A stretch of 64,000 bases of DNA, taken from NCBI GenBank assembly GCA_020444425.1, contig JAHLLB010000005.1:1-64000 (forward strand), in the 5' to 3' direction. The stretch comes from a bacterium. GTDB lineage: Bacteria; Electryoneota; Electryoneia; Electryoneales; Electryoneaceae. Position numbers and translations under genes: made by a program. Of this stretch, positions 35,456 to 49,125 are shown one piece after another. The notes beneath the pieces were generated by a model. That model made no database searches, had not been told where the DNA came from, and saw only the letters and a program-made list of their open reading frames with translations. Within the stretch, counting starts at the first letter, position 1. Each line of letters begins with the position of its first letter.

Positions 35456-36747
35456 CAGCCACCCTCCCGCGGCGTGCCGCTGTCCTGCTCACCGTCGGCT
35501 TGTTGCCGCTCGGCTTCTTCCGCCGCCATGCGCTCAATCTGCTCCCGCGACAGGTCTGTCCACGTATCCGGCTGATCCTCCGTCGCCCGTTTCCGTTGCC
35601 ACGGGAAGCGGATTGTCGAATGCGCTTTCGTCTCCAGATGGATCAGGAACCAGCCCAGCGCACCGAGCAGGAAGTTTGGTGCCCACATCGCCAGCCACGG
35701 CGCGACAATTCCACGGTCGGCCATGTCCTCCCCGCCGATCAGGAATGTCCAGTACATCAGGAAGAACACCACGCTGAGCGGACCGGACACGCCGAGCCCG
35801 CCGTGCGTCAGCTTGATCCCCAGCGGTGCCCCGATCAGCACAAACACAATCGCCGCGACGCTGATCGACCATTTCTTGTGGTATTCGACGAGATAACGGT
35901 TGATCTGACGGACATACCGTTCCGGATCGGGCCGCTCTTTCAGTTCGTCCACCCGTTCCATCAATCCGTCCAGGCTCAACTCGCGGTCGCCACGGTAGCC
36001 GCCTTCGCGCCGTTGCAGCAACTGGTCAGTGTCCTCGGTGCGGAACAGAGCTTCCCCGAACTCCATGATCTGGTACGATTCCGGATTCTGACGCTCGGTC
36101 TGGTGAATTTCGCCGTGGTACAGTTTCAGGTGGTACATGCCGAGGCTGTCGACATAGTTCATGTACCCTTCCTGAGCGAGGATCGTCGTCGGCTGATTCT
36201 GGTTGGACTCGTCGAAGATGGTCACATCCGTCAACAGCTCGGTTTCCGGGTCCATGTCCTTAACCAGCAACGTCTGCTTTGGAATGTCACGGGTGAATGT
36301 GCCTTCCCGGATCACCACATTCGGCTGCTTCCGCTTGATAGAGGTCGTCAGCAACTTGTTGCGGTAGTTCATGTCCGGCAGGATCTGGTCCTGGAAATAC
36401 AACGAGAACGCGCCGACCAGGATACCCATGATCAGCACCGGACGGATCATCCGGTTGATCCCGACGCCCGCCGCCTTCATCGCGATGATCTCGTGATCGC
36501 CCGCCAACCGCCCGAACCCCATCAGACATGCCACGAGCACACTCATCGGCACCGAGAGGGTCAGGATCCACGCCAGGTTGAGCCAGAAAAACTCGAGGAT
36601 GAGCATCGGCTCGAGCCCCTTGCCGACAATTCGGCCGAGCATCTGCAACGCCAGGTTCAGTGTGAAAATGAACATGATCAACGCGTTGCTGATGAAAAAG
36701 GGCGCGACGTGCTCGCGGATGATATAGCGGTCGAGCGTGGTAAACAT
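35455..36747 (-). CDS. lptF: LptF/LptG family LPS-export permease (LptF-like)
   Basis: 430 aa. It starts MFTTLDRYIIREHVAPFFIS, the family signature, then GRIVGKGLEPMLILEFFWLN and the conserved VPMSVLVACLMGFGRLAGDHEIIA. The periplasmic beta domain spans about 120-260. C-terminal membrane segments include VAAIVFVLIGAPLGIKLTHG. A charged tail of about 50 residues is extra. It is first in the two-gene operon, with its promoter in the spacer shared with the DtxR-type regulator. This supports an LPS-bearing outer membrane. Confidence 0.9.
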   Translation of the reverse strand: MFTTLDRYIIREHVAPFFISNALIMFIFTLNLALQMLGRIVGKGLEPMLILEFFWLNLAWILTLSVPMSVLVACLMGFGRLAGDHEIIAMKAAGVGINRMIRPVLIMGILVGAFSLYFQDQILPDMNYRNKLLTTSIKRKQPNVVIREGTFTRDIPKQTLLVKDMDPETELLTDVTIFDESNQNQPTTILAQEGYMNYVDSLGMYHLKLYHGEIHQTERQNPESYQIMEFGEALFRTEDTDQLLQRREGGYRGDRELSLDGLMERVDELKERPDPERYVRQINRYLVEYHKKWSISVAAIVFVLIGAPLGIKLTHGGLGVSGPLSVVFFLMYWTFLIGGEDMADRGIVAPWLAMWAPNFLLGALGWFLIHLETKAHSTIRFPWQRKRATEDQPDTWTDLSREQIERMAAEEAERQQADGEQDSGTPREGG

Positions 36748-36857
36748 GAAATCCGATCGTGTTAAACGGCCTCAAGATAGCATACCGCAACGCCAAAGTG
36801 TTTGTTGCATCCAATCCCCGAGACCCGTCGAGACTGACTCTGTAAATTTAAGGGAAG

Positions 36858-36920
36858 CCAAACTTTTCCTTGCGCTAAAAAAGTTCGGGTGACTAAGTTC
36901 GTCATGCCTAACTTTGAACG
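36858..36920. promoter_or_regulatory. Candidate operator of the DtxR/MntR-type regulator
   Basis: Just before the regulator gene, AACTTTT and AAAAGTT face each other around 36862-36886, AGTTCG occurs twice in direct order, and AAGTT (about 36895) faces AACTT (about 36911). Overlapping dyads of this type would suit an autoregulated dimeric repressor; no published box matches exactly. Confidence 0.35.
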
Positions 36921-36928
36921 GGGCTTTT

Positions 36929-37621
36929 ATGCATACACATGGTAACCCGAAAGTATCCTCGTCAGCAGAAGAGTACCTGCTGACCCTGTACCGTCTCGAG
37001 TCCAGCGGCGAACGTGCCGGCTCGAGTCAGCTGGCCAAGATGTTCGGCGTCAAGGCGCCGTCTGTCACCGGCATGCTCCGCCGTCTCAGCGAGCGTGGCT
37101 GGGTGCGCTATCAGCGCTACCGTCCGCCGGAGTTGACGGAAGAGGGACGCCGCGTCGCGGTGTATCTCGTGCGCCGTCACCGGCTGCTCGAAACCTTCCT
37201 CGTACGCTTCCTCGACTATTCTTGGGAGGAAGTACACGAAGAGGTACAGCAGCTTGAGCATACGGTCAGTGACAGTCTGCTTAACCACATCGACCGCAAG
37301 CTCGGTCACCCGAATTACGATCCGCACGGTGATCCGATTCCGGATGAGCACGGCAACATGCCGGAACATAAGCTGGTGCCGCTCACCCGTCTGGAAGAGG
37401 GATCGCAGGCGGAGGTCGGACGTGTCGATAACCGCAGCCGTCATCTGTTGACTGTGCTCGGCGAAATCGGTGCTTTTCCCGGGGCCAACGTTACACGGCT
37501 TGCAGGCACAAGCAACGGTAAACTATCTGTCCGTGTCGGCCGCCGTGAAATCCAGATTGACGGCGACGTTGCCCGCCTGATCTGGGTCAAGCCGAACCGC
37601 TCCGGTTCCGCTGCCAGTTAA
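36929..37621 (+). CDS. DtxR/MntR family metal-dependent regulator
   Basis: 230 aa. The N-terminal winged helix SSAEEYLLTLYRLESSG, then AKMFGVKAPSVTGMLRRLSE, is typical. The dimer/metal domain has RRHRLLETFLVRFL, the WEEVHEEVQQLEHTVSD block with Glu and His ligands, and GHPNYDPHGDPIP. The C-terminal SH3-like FeoA domain follows. The typical ligand pattern supports Mn or Fe sensing. ATG 36929 gives the family start; TTG five codons earlier is possible. It diverges from lptF. Confidence 0.92.
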   Translation: MHTHGNPKVSSSAEEYLLTLYRLESSGERAGSSQLAKMFGVKAPSVTGMLRRLSERGWVRYQRYRPPELTEEGRRVAVYLVRRHRLLETFLVRFLDYSWEEVHEEVQQLEHTVSDSLLNHIDRKLGHPNYDPHGDPIPDEHGNMPEHKLVPLTRLEEGSQAEVGRVDNRSRHLLTVLGEIGAFPGANVTRLAGTSNGKLSVRVGRREIQIDGDVARLIWVKPNRSGSAAS

Positions 37622-37672
37622 GAGACTTCCAGCCAGCGCGGTATGAAGCACCGCTGTTGATGAGACCACTCT

Positions 37673-37704
37673 CACGCCCGGGTCGTTGCACCTGGGCGTT
37701 TTTT
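37673..37704 (+). terminator. Terminator of the DtxR-type regulator gene
   Basis: The stem ACGCCCGGGT / ACCTGGGCGT (one G-U pair) is followed by six T, about 50 bases after the stop codon. Confidence 0.85.
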
Positions 37705-37844
37705 GTGCCTGGCTGGAGAGCCCTGCTTTAGCCTGTAGCGCAGTTGGATGAACAAAATCCTTTACCACGCCCTCCATGCGTAGTACGTTGTGCAGGTAGC
37801 TTCTATCACACAGCATGGTCTGCGCTTCGGAAGGTCGCTTGCGC

Positions 37845-37967
37845 GTCATTCTGACGCCGCGTCTGTTTGCGGCGGATGAAGGTCCAGATCATCAAGAGAT
37901 GTAGGTCAGACAACACCGTACTCGAAGCTCGATCTTCCTCACTTCTCTTCGTTCCGTTCGGAATGAC
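37845..37967 (-). repeat. Inverted-repeat element, copy D (opposite orientation)
   Basis: 123 bp from GTCATTCTGA to GGAATGAC. The GC-rich nested hairpin (CGCCGCGTCTGTTTGCGGCG) is in the left arm here, while the GAAGTGAGGAAGATC arm is on the right, so this copy is reversed relative to the copies at 46375, 46912, 53218 and 28952. Confidence 0.88.
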
Positions 37968-38075
37968 GCACGAGCAAACAGTGGTGTGTCAGGAACCGGT
38001 CACCGAGCTGTCATACCGGGCCCGGGCCGCGCTATCTTATCCCGGAGGGACGATCCGGGTCAGGAGGCGCGACGC

Positions 38076-40340
38076 ATGACGCAACGCAGATTCACACTGT
38101 TAACCCTGTGTCTATTCACGGTTTTCACGCTGATTCTCCCCGCGACGGCGCAGGACTGGATTTCGATCGGACCCAGCACCGCCTCCGTCGAAGGGCTGTA
38201 TTTCACTCCGCATAACGACAGCCGCCTCTATGCCACCGGCGAACTCGCGCCGCAGTTTGGCGGAAACTACCAGCTGATGGTCAGCGAGGACGGCGGTTCG
38301 TCCTTCACCTGGCTGCGGTCACAGACCCTGATCCGTGACTTCGCGGTACATCCAACCTCGCCAGACACGTTGTATTCCCTCGACAACTACTCGTGGGGCC
38401 GGAGTTACGATGGCGGCCAGACATGGACCGCTTCCGATATCCCACTCGGTTACACGAACATGACCTCGATTTATCACGCCCCAGGTTCGGACGGGCCGTT
38501 GTACATGCTGCGCAGCACCTCGGGGCAATCCACGCTGATCCGGTCACTGGATGAGGGCGAAACCTGGGAGCTGATGTACGACGAATTAAACAATTCGGCA
38601 GCATTTCTGCGCGGTCTCCTCTTCCGCCCCGGAGTTTCCGATACCCTGTACACCGTCCGCGAGACCACGCCTTACATGGACGACGGTGACTGCCTGTGGC
38701 GGTCGATGGATGGCGGCGAAACGTGGGAGCCGATGGGGTCTCAGGCACCCAGCGCGTTGCACTGGGACATGCACTCTGAGGTGTACTTCCACCCGGATGA
38801 CCCGAGCCTCGTGTATGCTGTCGGCGAGGTGGTGCAGGGAACGTTCGGCATGGTCAGCCATGACGGCGGCGCGACATTCGGGCTGCTGACCGGGCCGTGG
38901 GGCGGGTCTGAATTGGTCCGGCCGATGGTTTTAGCGGACGGGAGCATTCTGGTCTTCGCGCCGGACAACATGTACCTCAGCGAGGATCTCGGCCAGACAT
39001 GGGAGTTTGCCCTCGACGATCCGTCGCGCTACCCGCTGCTCACGTTCCCCACGATCGACGCCGAAGACATCATCGTTTCCCCATACAACGCCGATCATTT
39101 CCACATCAATTATCGCGACCTGTTCATGTCGTCGCTGGATGCCGGGTTGACGTGGAATGCCAGCGTCGACGGATTCCGTGGGGCGGAAGTACAGGCGGTG
39201 ACCACGTCGATGACGGACCCCGATGTCGTGCACGCCACCATCCACGGCGGCATCATGCGAACCGAAAACCGTGGCCAGACGTGGAGCATCGTCTCGCTCG
39301 AACCTACCTTCGCGACCAGCCGGATCAGCCCGTATGACGGTCAGCGCATTGTGACCTGGGCATTGTCGACTCCGTGGCTCAGCGACGATGGCGGCAGCAC
39401 CTGGCTGGAAGCGGAAGAACTCCACAACACCACCGATTTTGCCTTCCATCCGGTCGATCAGGACACCATGGTCTGCATCGCCAACCCGATCGGCGTTCTT
39501 CCCGGGGTCTACCGTACCGGGGACGGGGGAGAGAGCTGGCTGCGTTCGGCGGGATTCGGCAACTACCTTGGCAGCCTGTGTTTCGATCCCACCGATCCGG
39601 ATCGCGTGGTGATGACCAGCCTGCTGCAACTCTACGAAAGCCATGACAGCGGCCTGAGCTTCGAGGTGTTCTACGACGGCGACGACATGATGTCCTATTC
39701 GCCGCAGCCCGATGGACCCGGCGCGGTCGCGGTCGCCACCGAAGGCGGCAATCGTTACGGGCTGTACACGGACGACCGTTCCGTATCCGGTTTCACGCAG
39801 CAGATCGACATGCCGTTCAACACCACCTTCCTCGACTTTGCCCGGGATGGGTGGTTAATCTGCCAGAATTCGGAACGGGTGATGATCAGCCCGGATCTTG
39901 GCGACCACTGGTGGGAGGTGTTTGCCACGACCACCGGCTCGACCACCGAGCGCATCGCCGGAGTCAGCTCCGACGGCACGATGTACGTCGCCGGCGGCTC
40001 GCAGGGTGTGCTGATGAGTGCTGACGCCCTCAGCGTGGACGAAGCCTTCCGCAGCAAAGGTCCTATCCCTCGGAAGATCCGCCTGCATCCCGTCTATCCG
40101 AACCCGTTCAACAGCCGCGCGACCGTCAGCTTCGACCTGCCGCGCGCGGGCACGGTGACCGTGTCCATATTCGATATCCTTGGCCGGCCGGTGCAGGTGC
40201 TGGCGGACGGGCGGCCGTTCCCGCCCGGATCACATCAACTGACGGTCGACGCCGGAGACATTGCCAGCGGACTGTATTTCGTGCGTCTGTCCACCGGGGA
40301 CGGGTTCAACACGGCCAGGCGTATCACGGTGCTGAAATGA
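38076..40340 (+). CDS. Secreted BNR/sortilin-type propeller protein with sorting domain
   Basis: 754 aa. The signal peptide is TLLTLCLFTVFTLILPATAQ. About ten Asp-box repeats of the type SEDGGSSFTW, YDGGQTWT, MDGGETWEP and ENRGQTWS follow, as in sialidase/photosystem-assembly-like propellers. The C-terminal sorting domain starts LHPVYPNPFNS, then SIFDILGRPV, ASGLYFVRL and ends RRITVLK. Likely a surface or secreted binding protein; no catalytic motif. ATG 38076 follows GGAGG. Confidence 0.85.
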   Translation: MTQRRFTLLTLCLFTVFTLILPATAQDWISIGPSTASVEGLYFTPHNDSRLYATGELAPQFGGNYQLMVSEDGGSSFTWLRSQTLIRDFAVHPTSPDTLYSLDNYSWGRSYDGGQTWTASDIPLGYTNMTSIYHAPGSDGPLYMLRSTSGQSTLIRSLDEGETWELMYDELNNSAAFLRGLLFRPGVSDTLYTVRETTPYMDDGDCLWRSMDGGETWEPMGSQAPSALHWDMHSEVYFHPDDPSLVYAVGEVVQGTFGMVSHDGGATFGLLTGPWGGSELVRPMVLADGSILVFAPDNMYLSEDLGQTWEFALDDPSRYPLLTFPTIDAEDIIVSPYNADHFHINYRDLFMSSLDAGLTWNASVDGFRGAEVQAVTTSMTDPDVVHATIHGGIMRTENRGQTWSIVSLEPTFATSRISPYDGQRIVTWALSTPWLSDDGGSTWLEAEELHNTTDFAFHPVDQDTMVCIANPIGVLPGVYRTGDGGESWLRSAGFGNYLGSLCFDPTDPDRVVMTSLLQLYESHDSGLSFEVFYDGDDMMSYSPQPDGPGAVAVATEGGNRYGLYTDDRSVSGFTQQIDMPFNTTFLDFARDGWLICQNSERVMISPDLGDHWWEVFATTTGSTTERIAGVSSDGTMYVAGGSQGVLMSADALSVDEAFRSKGPIPRKIRLHPVYPNPFNSRATVSFDLPRAGTVTVSIFDILGRPVQVLADGRPFPPGSHQLTVDAGDIASGLYFVRLSTGDGFNTARRITVLK

Positions 40341-40453
40341 TCCGCGCAGCAACGAGACAGCCGCCCGAACATGCTCTGTCCGGGCGGCCGCGCGGCGCCA
40401 TACGGCCACACCCCTGTCATTCGTGTCCGAACCTCATTCGTGAAGACTGATTG

Positions 40454-41746
40454 TTACTTGAGCAAGGTCATCGGGCGCACGATCGACTCTCCACCTGTGG
40501 TCAGGACCGCGTAGTAGGTTCCGCTGGCCAGTCCTGCGCCCGTGAAGGCTGACGCATGCGTACCTGCTGGCAGCGTGCGATGGATCAGGCGTTGCACCTC
40601 GCGTCCGTGCAAATCCACAACCCGCAATGTCACCGGGCCCGGAGTCGGTAGCGCAAAACTCAACCGGCAGCCTGCGTTGAACGGGTTCGGGTACACCGGC
40701 GCGAGCGTGAACGTTACCGGCAATCCAGTATCCGGTTCCTCCACACCTGCGCTGCTGAAGTGGTAGACGGCGAAGTTGTAGTCATGCCAGGCGTAGATGT
40801 AGCCATCGCCGACCGTCAGACCGAAGAACTGCCAGTTGTCATCGTCATGGATGTACCAGCCGACCGCTTCCGGGCTGTCGGGATCGGACACATCGAGCAC
40901 GTGCATCCCGTTCTGCCCGGCGCTGAGGTAGACATACTCGCCGTCCGTATCCGCCATGATGTTGTCGAACGTGATATCGTCCACCTCGTACGTCCCACGT
41001 TGCAGCGGGGCGGAGGGATTCGAGATGTCAACCGTCACCATTCCATCCGGGTACGGATACTGGACATGCCCGGTCAGGTACACCATGTCCCCGTTCGCGC
41101 AAATGTGTTGTGGCCAGATCATCGCGATCGCATCGGCCACCCAGTCCGGCATGTTCGGCATGGTGAGATCAAATACCCGCAGGTACGGAGAAGCGACCAC
41201 GTAGAGATAATCACCCACCACCTGTGCGTCCGTCCCCCCGACCCAGTCATCGAGGTGGACTTCCACGCCGGGATACTCCGGTTCGTCGAGGTTGACGACC
41301 GTCAGGCCATAGTCCTCGTTTGCCAGGTAGCCGTACTCGCCGCAGAGGCAGAGGCCGAAGGATTCCGACTGAATGTCCAGGGTGGAAAGCAGGTCCGGGT
41401 TGGCCGGGTTGGTGATGTCAACCACGCTGAGGCCGCACTCATGAGCAACAAAGGCGTAGTTGTCGCAGACGCAGACATCGGTGAGATCGTAATCCAGGTC
41501 GAGAACGGCCAGCTCCTGCGGCCACTCCGGATCGGACACATCCATTACGATCAGGCCGACGCAGTCCGCTGCGATGTAAACCACTCCGTTGCCGTCATAC
41601 GCCATCCCGAGCAGTTTGCCCGGAGCGTCGCTCATCGGCTGAGTGCCGACCAGCTCAACATTGAGGATGTCATCCGCTCGTGCCTGGGGGAGAAGCAACA
41701 ACAGGAGGACTGCAATGATGAGAACAACTCGACGTTTTCCGCTCAT
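40454..41746 (-). CDS. LVIVD-repeat surface protein with sorting domain
   Basis: 430 aa. The signal peptide MSGKRRVVLIIAVLLLLLLP is followed by repeats of the LVIVD type (GLIVMDVSDPEWPQELA, GLSVVDITNPANPDLLS, GLTVVNLDEPEYPGVEV, GMHVLDVSDPDSPEAVG) that build a propeller. The sorting domain begins APVYPNPFNAG and ends RPMTLLK. It is convergent with the previous sorting-domain gene. ATG 41746 has GGAGGG upstream. Function unknown. Confidence 0.88.
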   Translation of the reverse strand: MSGKRRVVLIIAVLLLLLLPQARADDILNVELVGTQPMSDAPGKLLGMAYDGNGVVYIAADCVGLIVMDVSDPEWPQELAVLDLDYDLTDVCVCDNYAFVAHECGLSVVDITNPANPDLLSTLDIQSESFGLCLCGEYGYLANEDYGLTVVNLDEPEYPGVEVHLDDWVGGTDAQVVGDYLYVVASPYLRVFDLTMPNMPDWVADAIAMIWPQHICANGDMVYLTGHVQYPYPDGMVTVDISNPSAPLQRGTYEVDDITFDNIMADTDGEYVYLSAGQNGMHVLDVSDPDSPEAVGWYIHDDDNWQFFGLTVGDGYIYAWHDYNFAVYHFSSAGVEEPDTGLPVTFTLAPVYPNPFNAGCRLSFALPTPGPVTLRVVDLHGREVQRLIHRTLPAGTHASAFTGAGLASGTYYAVLTTGGESIVRPMTLLK

Positions 41747-42540
41747 AATCCGATCCCTCCTATGTGACGGCAGAGGGTCACACGTACATCAGAGTGAGCG
41801 GTGGTGGGGGAAGACACAGATGCCACGATCACCCTCTACCAAATTGGTCCGGGCGACAGTCTGGCACCCCCACTCCAACAATAAGTTGCATTGTTCATGC
41901 GTCTGTGCGCAAGCCTAAATCGCAATCTATTTCACGTTTTGCCTCGAGAGGGAGGGTCCGTTGGAGAGGAACGTTTACGCAAATTGGAACGTCACTTGTG
42001 AACGGATCAAACGAACACAGAGGGCACTGCAAGCCATACGAGACGGGCGTTCGCGGCGGCATCTCGTACTCTCCGAGTAAGTACCATTAGAGCCGGCCAC
42101 ACTTGGAACGGGGTCACCTTGTGCGTATCTGTCACATGCGGAAATGCCCGGGCTCCTTTCTTTCCGGGGGATGTTAGCACGTGCTACAACTTGTCCGGAT
42201 TTCTGACAAATGTTCGGGTTCCCCAACTCCAAACAAACCTTGCATCCGTAGGGTTGAAACGGATAGATTGGCGACAGCTGTACGAGTACGTCACGGCTCT
42301 GTCCGTGACATACCGGGTCCTGGGGGTATGGGAGCGGGGGCCGAGGAACGCCAGGTGCGAACCAGGGGATGATGCGATCTGATTTTTCTACGTGTAGACT
42401 GTACCCTTTCTTCCCCCCACCCACCCGTATCGACCTTCCATGAACTGTGCGCAATTGTGCGTACGGATTGAACGTGCGCCCTTCCGGCGCCTATCCGCAT
42501 TGGCGGCCTTTGCCGCACAGAGACGAAAGGCAGCGACACC
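41747..42540. other. Long leader region upstream of the act operon
   Basis: 794 bases without a convincing gene; open frames here have no family resemblance. Visible structure: a 12-base palindrome TAGCACGTGCTA (42175-42186) and a hairpin GTCACGG/CCGTGAC (42290-42309). Both lie between the divergent surface-protein gene and actA and may belong to act regulation. No clear sigma-70 promoter was found. Confidence 0.6.
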
Positions 42541-43175
42541 TTGGCGCAGATCTTTTCGAAGCGGATGAACCGTATCCTGCCCGAGCTGGCCATGGGCGGC
42601 GTACTGTTCCTCGCGTTCGCGACCTTCTTCTTCTGGTACTGGGGTTCTCCGAAGTATACCGATGTCGGGTATCGACCGGAGCAGCCGGTCAAATTCAGCC
42701 ACAAGCTGCACGCCGGCGACCTCGGCATGGACTGCCGCTACTGCCACACAAACGTGGAAGTGGCGGAACACGCCAACATCCCCAGCACCGAAACGTGCAT
42801 GAATTGCCACACCCTGATCGGGATCGACAACCCCAAGGTTGCGCCGATCCGTGAAAGCTGGAACACCGGCGAACCGATCGAATGGGTGCGGGTCCACATG
42901 CTTCCCGACTACGCGTACTTCGCACACGGGCCTCACATCCAGGCCGGGGTGAGCTGTATCGAGTGCCACGGAAACGTGCGCGAGATGGAGGTGGTCACCC
43001 AGGTGGAACCGCTCTCCATGGGCTGGTGCCTCGAGTGTCATCGCAACCCGGACGACAAGCTGCGTCCTGTCAGTGAGATCACCAATATGCAATGGACCCC
43101 GCCGACGGATCATGCCGAATTCGTCGCTCAGTGGAAAACGGACAAGAACATCAAGCCACCGGAGGACTGCAGCGC

Positions 43176-43188
<13 letters not shown>
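42541..43188 (+). CDS. actA: Alternative complex III subunit ActA, pentaheme cytochrome c
   Basis: 215 aa. One N-terminal anchor (MGGVLFLAFATFFFWYW) and five CxxCH haem sites: C65-H69, C86-H90, C139-H143, C163-H167 and C210-H214. Alternative complex III oxidises quinol and passes electrons to cytochrome c or directly to an oxidase; ActA lies in the periplasm. TTG 42541 is taken as start, but ATG 42568 (MNRILPELAMGG) is equally possible. It overlaps actB by 13 bases. Confidence 0.93.
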
Positions 43189-46304
<3,116 letters not shown>

Positions 46305-46374
46305 TCGGTCATTCGTGAAGTGCCCGTGTCAAAAAACTTGCAGACGCGGAGCGTAGAGGTGGGAACAAAAGGGT

Positions 46375-46498
46375 GTCATTCTGAACGAAGTGAAGAAGAT
46401 CCAGGTTTTTCGAAGGTAGAATAGATGTAAACAGCTGTATCGGTCGATGGATAATCTGGATCTTCTTCAGCCGCAAACGGACGCGGCTTCAGAATGAC
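46375..46498 (+). repeat. Inverted-repeat element, copy A (before the GIY-YIG gene)
   Basis: 124 bp from GTCATTCTGAACG to TTCAGAATGAC. The arms pair as GTCATTCTGAA and GAAGAAGATCCAG on both sides, but the left arm has CGAAG where the right has the nested hairpin GCCGCGTCCGTTTGCGGC. The right 51 bases to the element end, plus five beyond it, are identical to copy B. Confidence 0.93.
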
Positions 46499-46543
46499 GT
46501 GATTTGAACGTGAGTCAGTGAATTCAGACATAGAGTTTTGTTC

Positions 46544-46837
46544 ATGGCGTGGAAGCCTGGAACATACTATATGTACATAATGTCAAGTAGTTCCGGTGCA
46601 ACTTACATTGGGATGACAAATAATCTAATGCGCCGTGTACAAGAACACCGCGATGAAGGTGAAGACGGCTACTGTGGGAAGTGGTTTATTGATAAATTAG
46701 TTTATTTTGAGACGTATTCGTCTCCTATGGAGGCGATAACGAGAGAAAAACAAATCAAAAAATGGGTACGTAAAAAGAAGCTGGCGTTGATTTCGGAATC
46801 GAATCCGAAATGGGAAGATATCACGCATTTATTGTAA
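46544..46837 (+). CDS. Small GIY-YIG nuclease-domain protein
   Basis: 97 aa, a complete single-domain GIY-YIG protein: YYMYIMSSSSG, then TYIGMTNNLMRRVQEH with the catalytic Tyr and Arg, KLVYFETYSSPMEAITREKQ with the metal-binding Glu, and KKWVRKKKLALI. ATG 46544 is preferred over the TTG two codons earlier. Base composition is visibly AT-richer than in the act genes on both sides. It lies in the operon direction between actB and actC, between two copies of the same inverted-repeat element. Probable mobile or selfish function (inference). Confidence 0.9.
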   Translation: MAWKPGTYYMYIMSSSSGATYIGMTNNLMRRVQEHRDEGEDGYCGKWFIDKLVYFETYSSPMEAITREKQIKKWVRKKKLALISESNPKWEDITHLL

Positions 46838-46911
46838 CATGAAGCGTGATTAATTATAGATTGTGATAACCTAAATAACATAAGAATAGCTTACAAAGCA
46901 CGTCATTCTGA

Positions 46912-47038
46912 ACGAAGTGAAGAAGAGCCTGCTTTGTAAATCGTCAATGTAGCAGATCGATCTGATTTGGAGTAGACAGAAAACTGTTGGATAATCTGGA
47001 TCTTCTTCAGCCGCAAACGGACGCGGCTTCAGAATGAC
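46912..47038 (+). repeat. Inverted-repeat element, copy B (after the GIY-YIG gene)
   Basis: 127 bp with the same ends and orientation as copy A. The last 51 bases of the element, plus five following bases, match copy A exactly (46448-46503 and 46988-47043), whereas the centres differ. A and B thus frame the GIY-YIG gene as direct copies. Confidence 0.93.
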
Positions 47039-47137
47039 GTGATGAATAACCCGAAGTTGGACAAAACAGCAGAAAAAACAAGTCAGCAACGATAGATCCA
47101 TCGTGATCGCATCCGTAAACGGAGACAACGCATCCCC

Positions 47138-48556
<1,419 letters not shown>

Positions 48557-48558
48557 CG

Positions 48559-49125
48559 ATGGCGGCGAATGAAGCCGTAGCCGGCACAGCGCATGCTCCA
48601 GTCGTGCATGGGGCGCTGGCCCAGTTCAAGGATCCCGCGGATCTGATGCATGCCGCCGAAAAGATGCGGGATGCCGGGTTCAAGAAGTGGGATACGCACA
48701 GCCCGTTCCCGATCCACGGCATGGACGGCGCGATGGGCGAAAAACGGTCGAAACTCCCGTGGGTGGTTGCGTTCTTCGCGTTCGTGGGATTCGCTGGGGC
48801 GTTAACCCTTCAGTGGTGGACCTCGGCGGAGGCCTACCCGCTGGTTCTGTCCGGGAAGCCGCTGTTCAGCCATGTGGCGTTCTTCCCGATCACCTTCGCG
48901 TTCGCAGTGCTGTTTTCCGTGCTGAGCACGGTGATCGGCCTGACCTTCTTCATCAAGCAAGCCTATCATCACCCGGTGTTCTTTTCGGACAACTTCGACC
49001 GGGCGAGTGATGACGGATTCTTCATCAGCGTGGAAGCGAAGGATCCGCAGTTCGATGCGCAGAAGACACAGGACTTTCTGCGGAGCATCGGCGGGACCAA
49101 CATTGAGCTGCTGGAGGAGAAATGA
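48559..49125 (+). CDS. actD: Alternative complex III subunit ActD (DUF3341)
   Basis: 188 aa. LAQFKDPADLMHAAEKMRDA, then GFKKWDTHSPFPIHGMDGAMG, is the DUF3341 signature. Two membrane segments follow (VVAFFAFVGFAGALTLQWW and FFPITFAFAVLFSVLSTVIG). ActD is a membrane subunit of the complex. ATG 48559 has GGAGG eight bases upstream and lies three bases past the actC stop; it overlaps actE by four bases. Confidence 0.94.
   Translation: MAANEAVAGTAHAPVVHGALAQFKDPADLMHAAEKMRDAGFKKWDTHSPFPIHGMDGAMGEKRSKLPWVVAFFAFVGFAGALTLQWWTSAEAYPLVLSGKPLFSHVAFFPITFAFAVLFSVLSTVIGLTFFIKQAYHHPVFFSDNFDRASDDGFFISVEAKDPQFDAQKTQDFLRSIGGTNIELLEEK

Larger units (their letters stand above)
37622..38075. other. Intergenic region with terminator and inverted-repeat element
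   Basis: 454 bases. The regulator's terminator (37673-37704) and the inverted-repeat element at 37845-37967 occupy it. The end has GGAGG as ribosome site for the next gene. No gene is supported. Confidence 0.8.

Noticed and set aside
41975-42454. 159-codon minus-strand frame in the act leader
   Set aside because: No family resemblance, no ribosome site and odd composition; treated as chance.
46538-46837. GIY-YIG gene as a homing endonuclease in an intron or intein
   Set aside because: It lies between genes, not within one; actB and actC are both intact, and no intron core or intein motif was seen.
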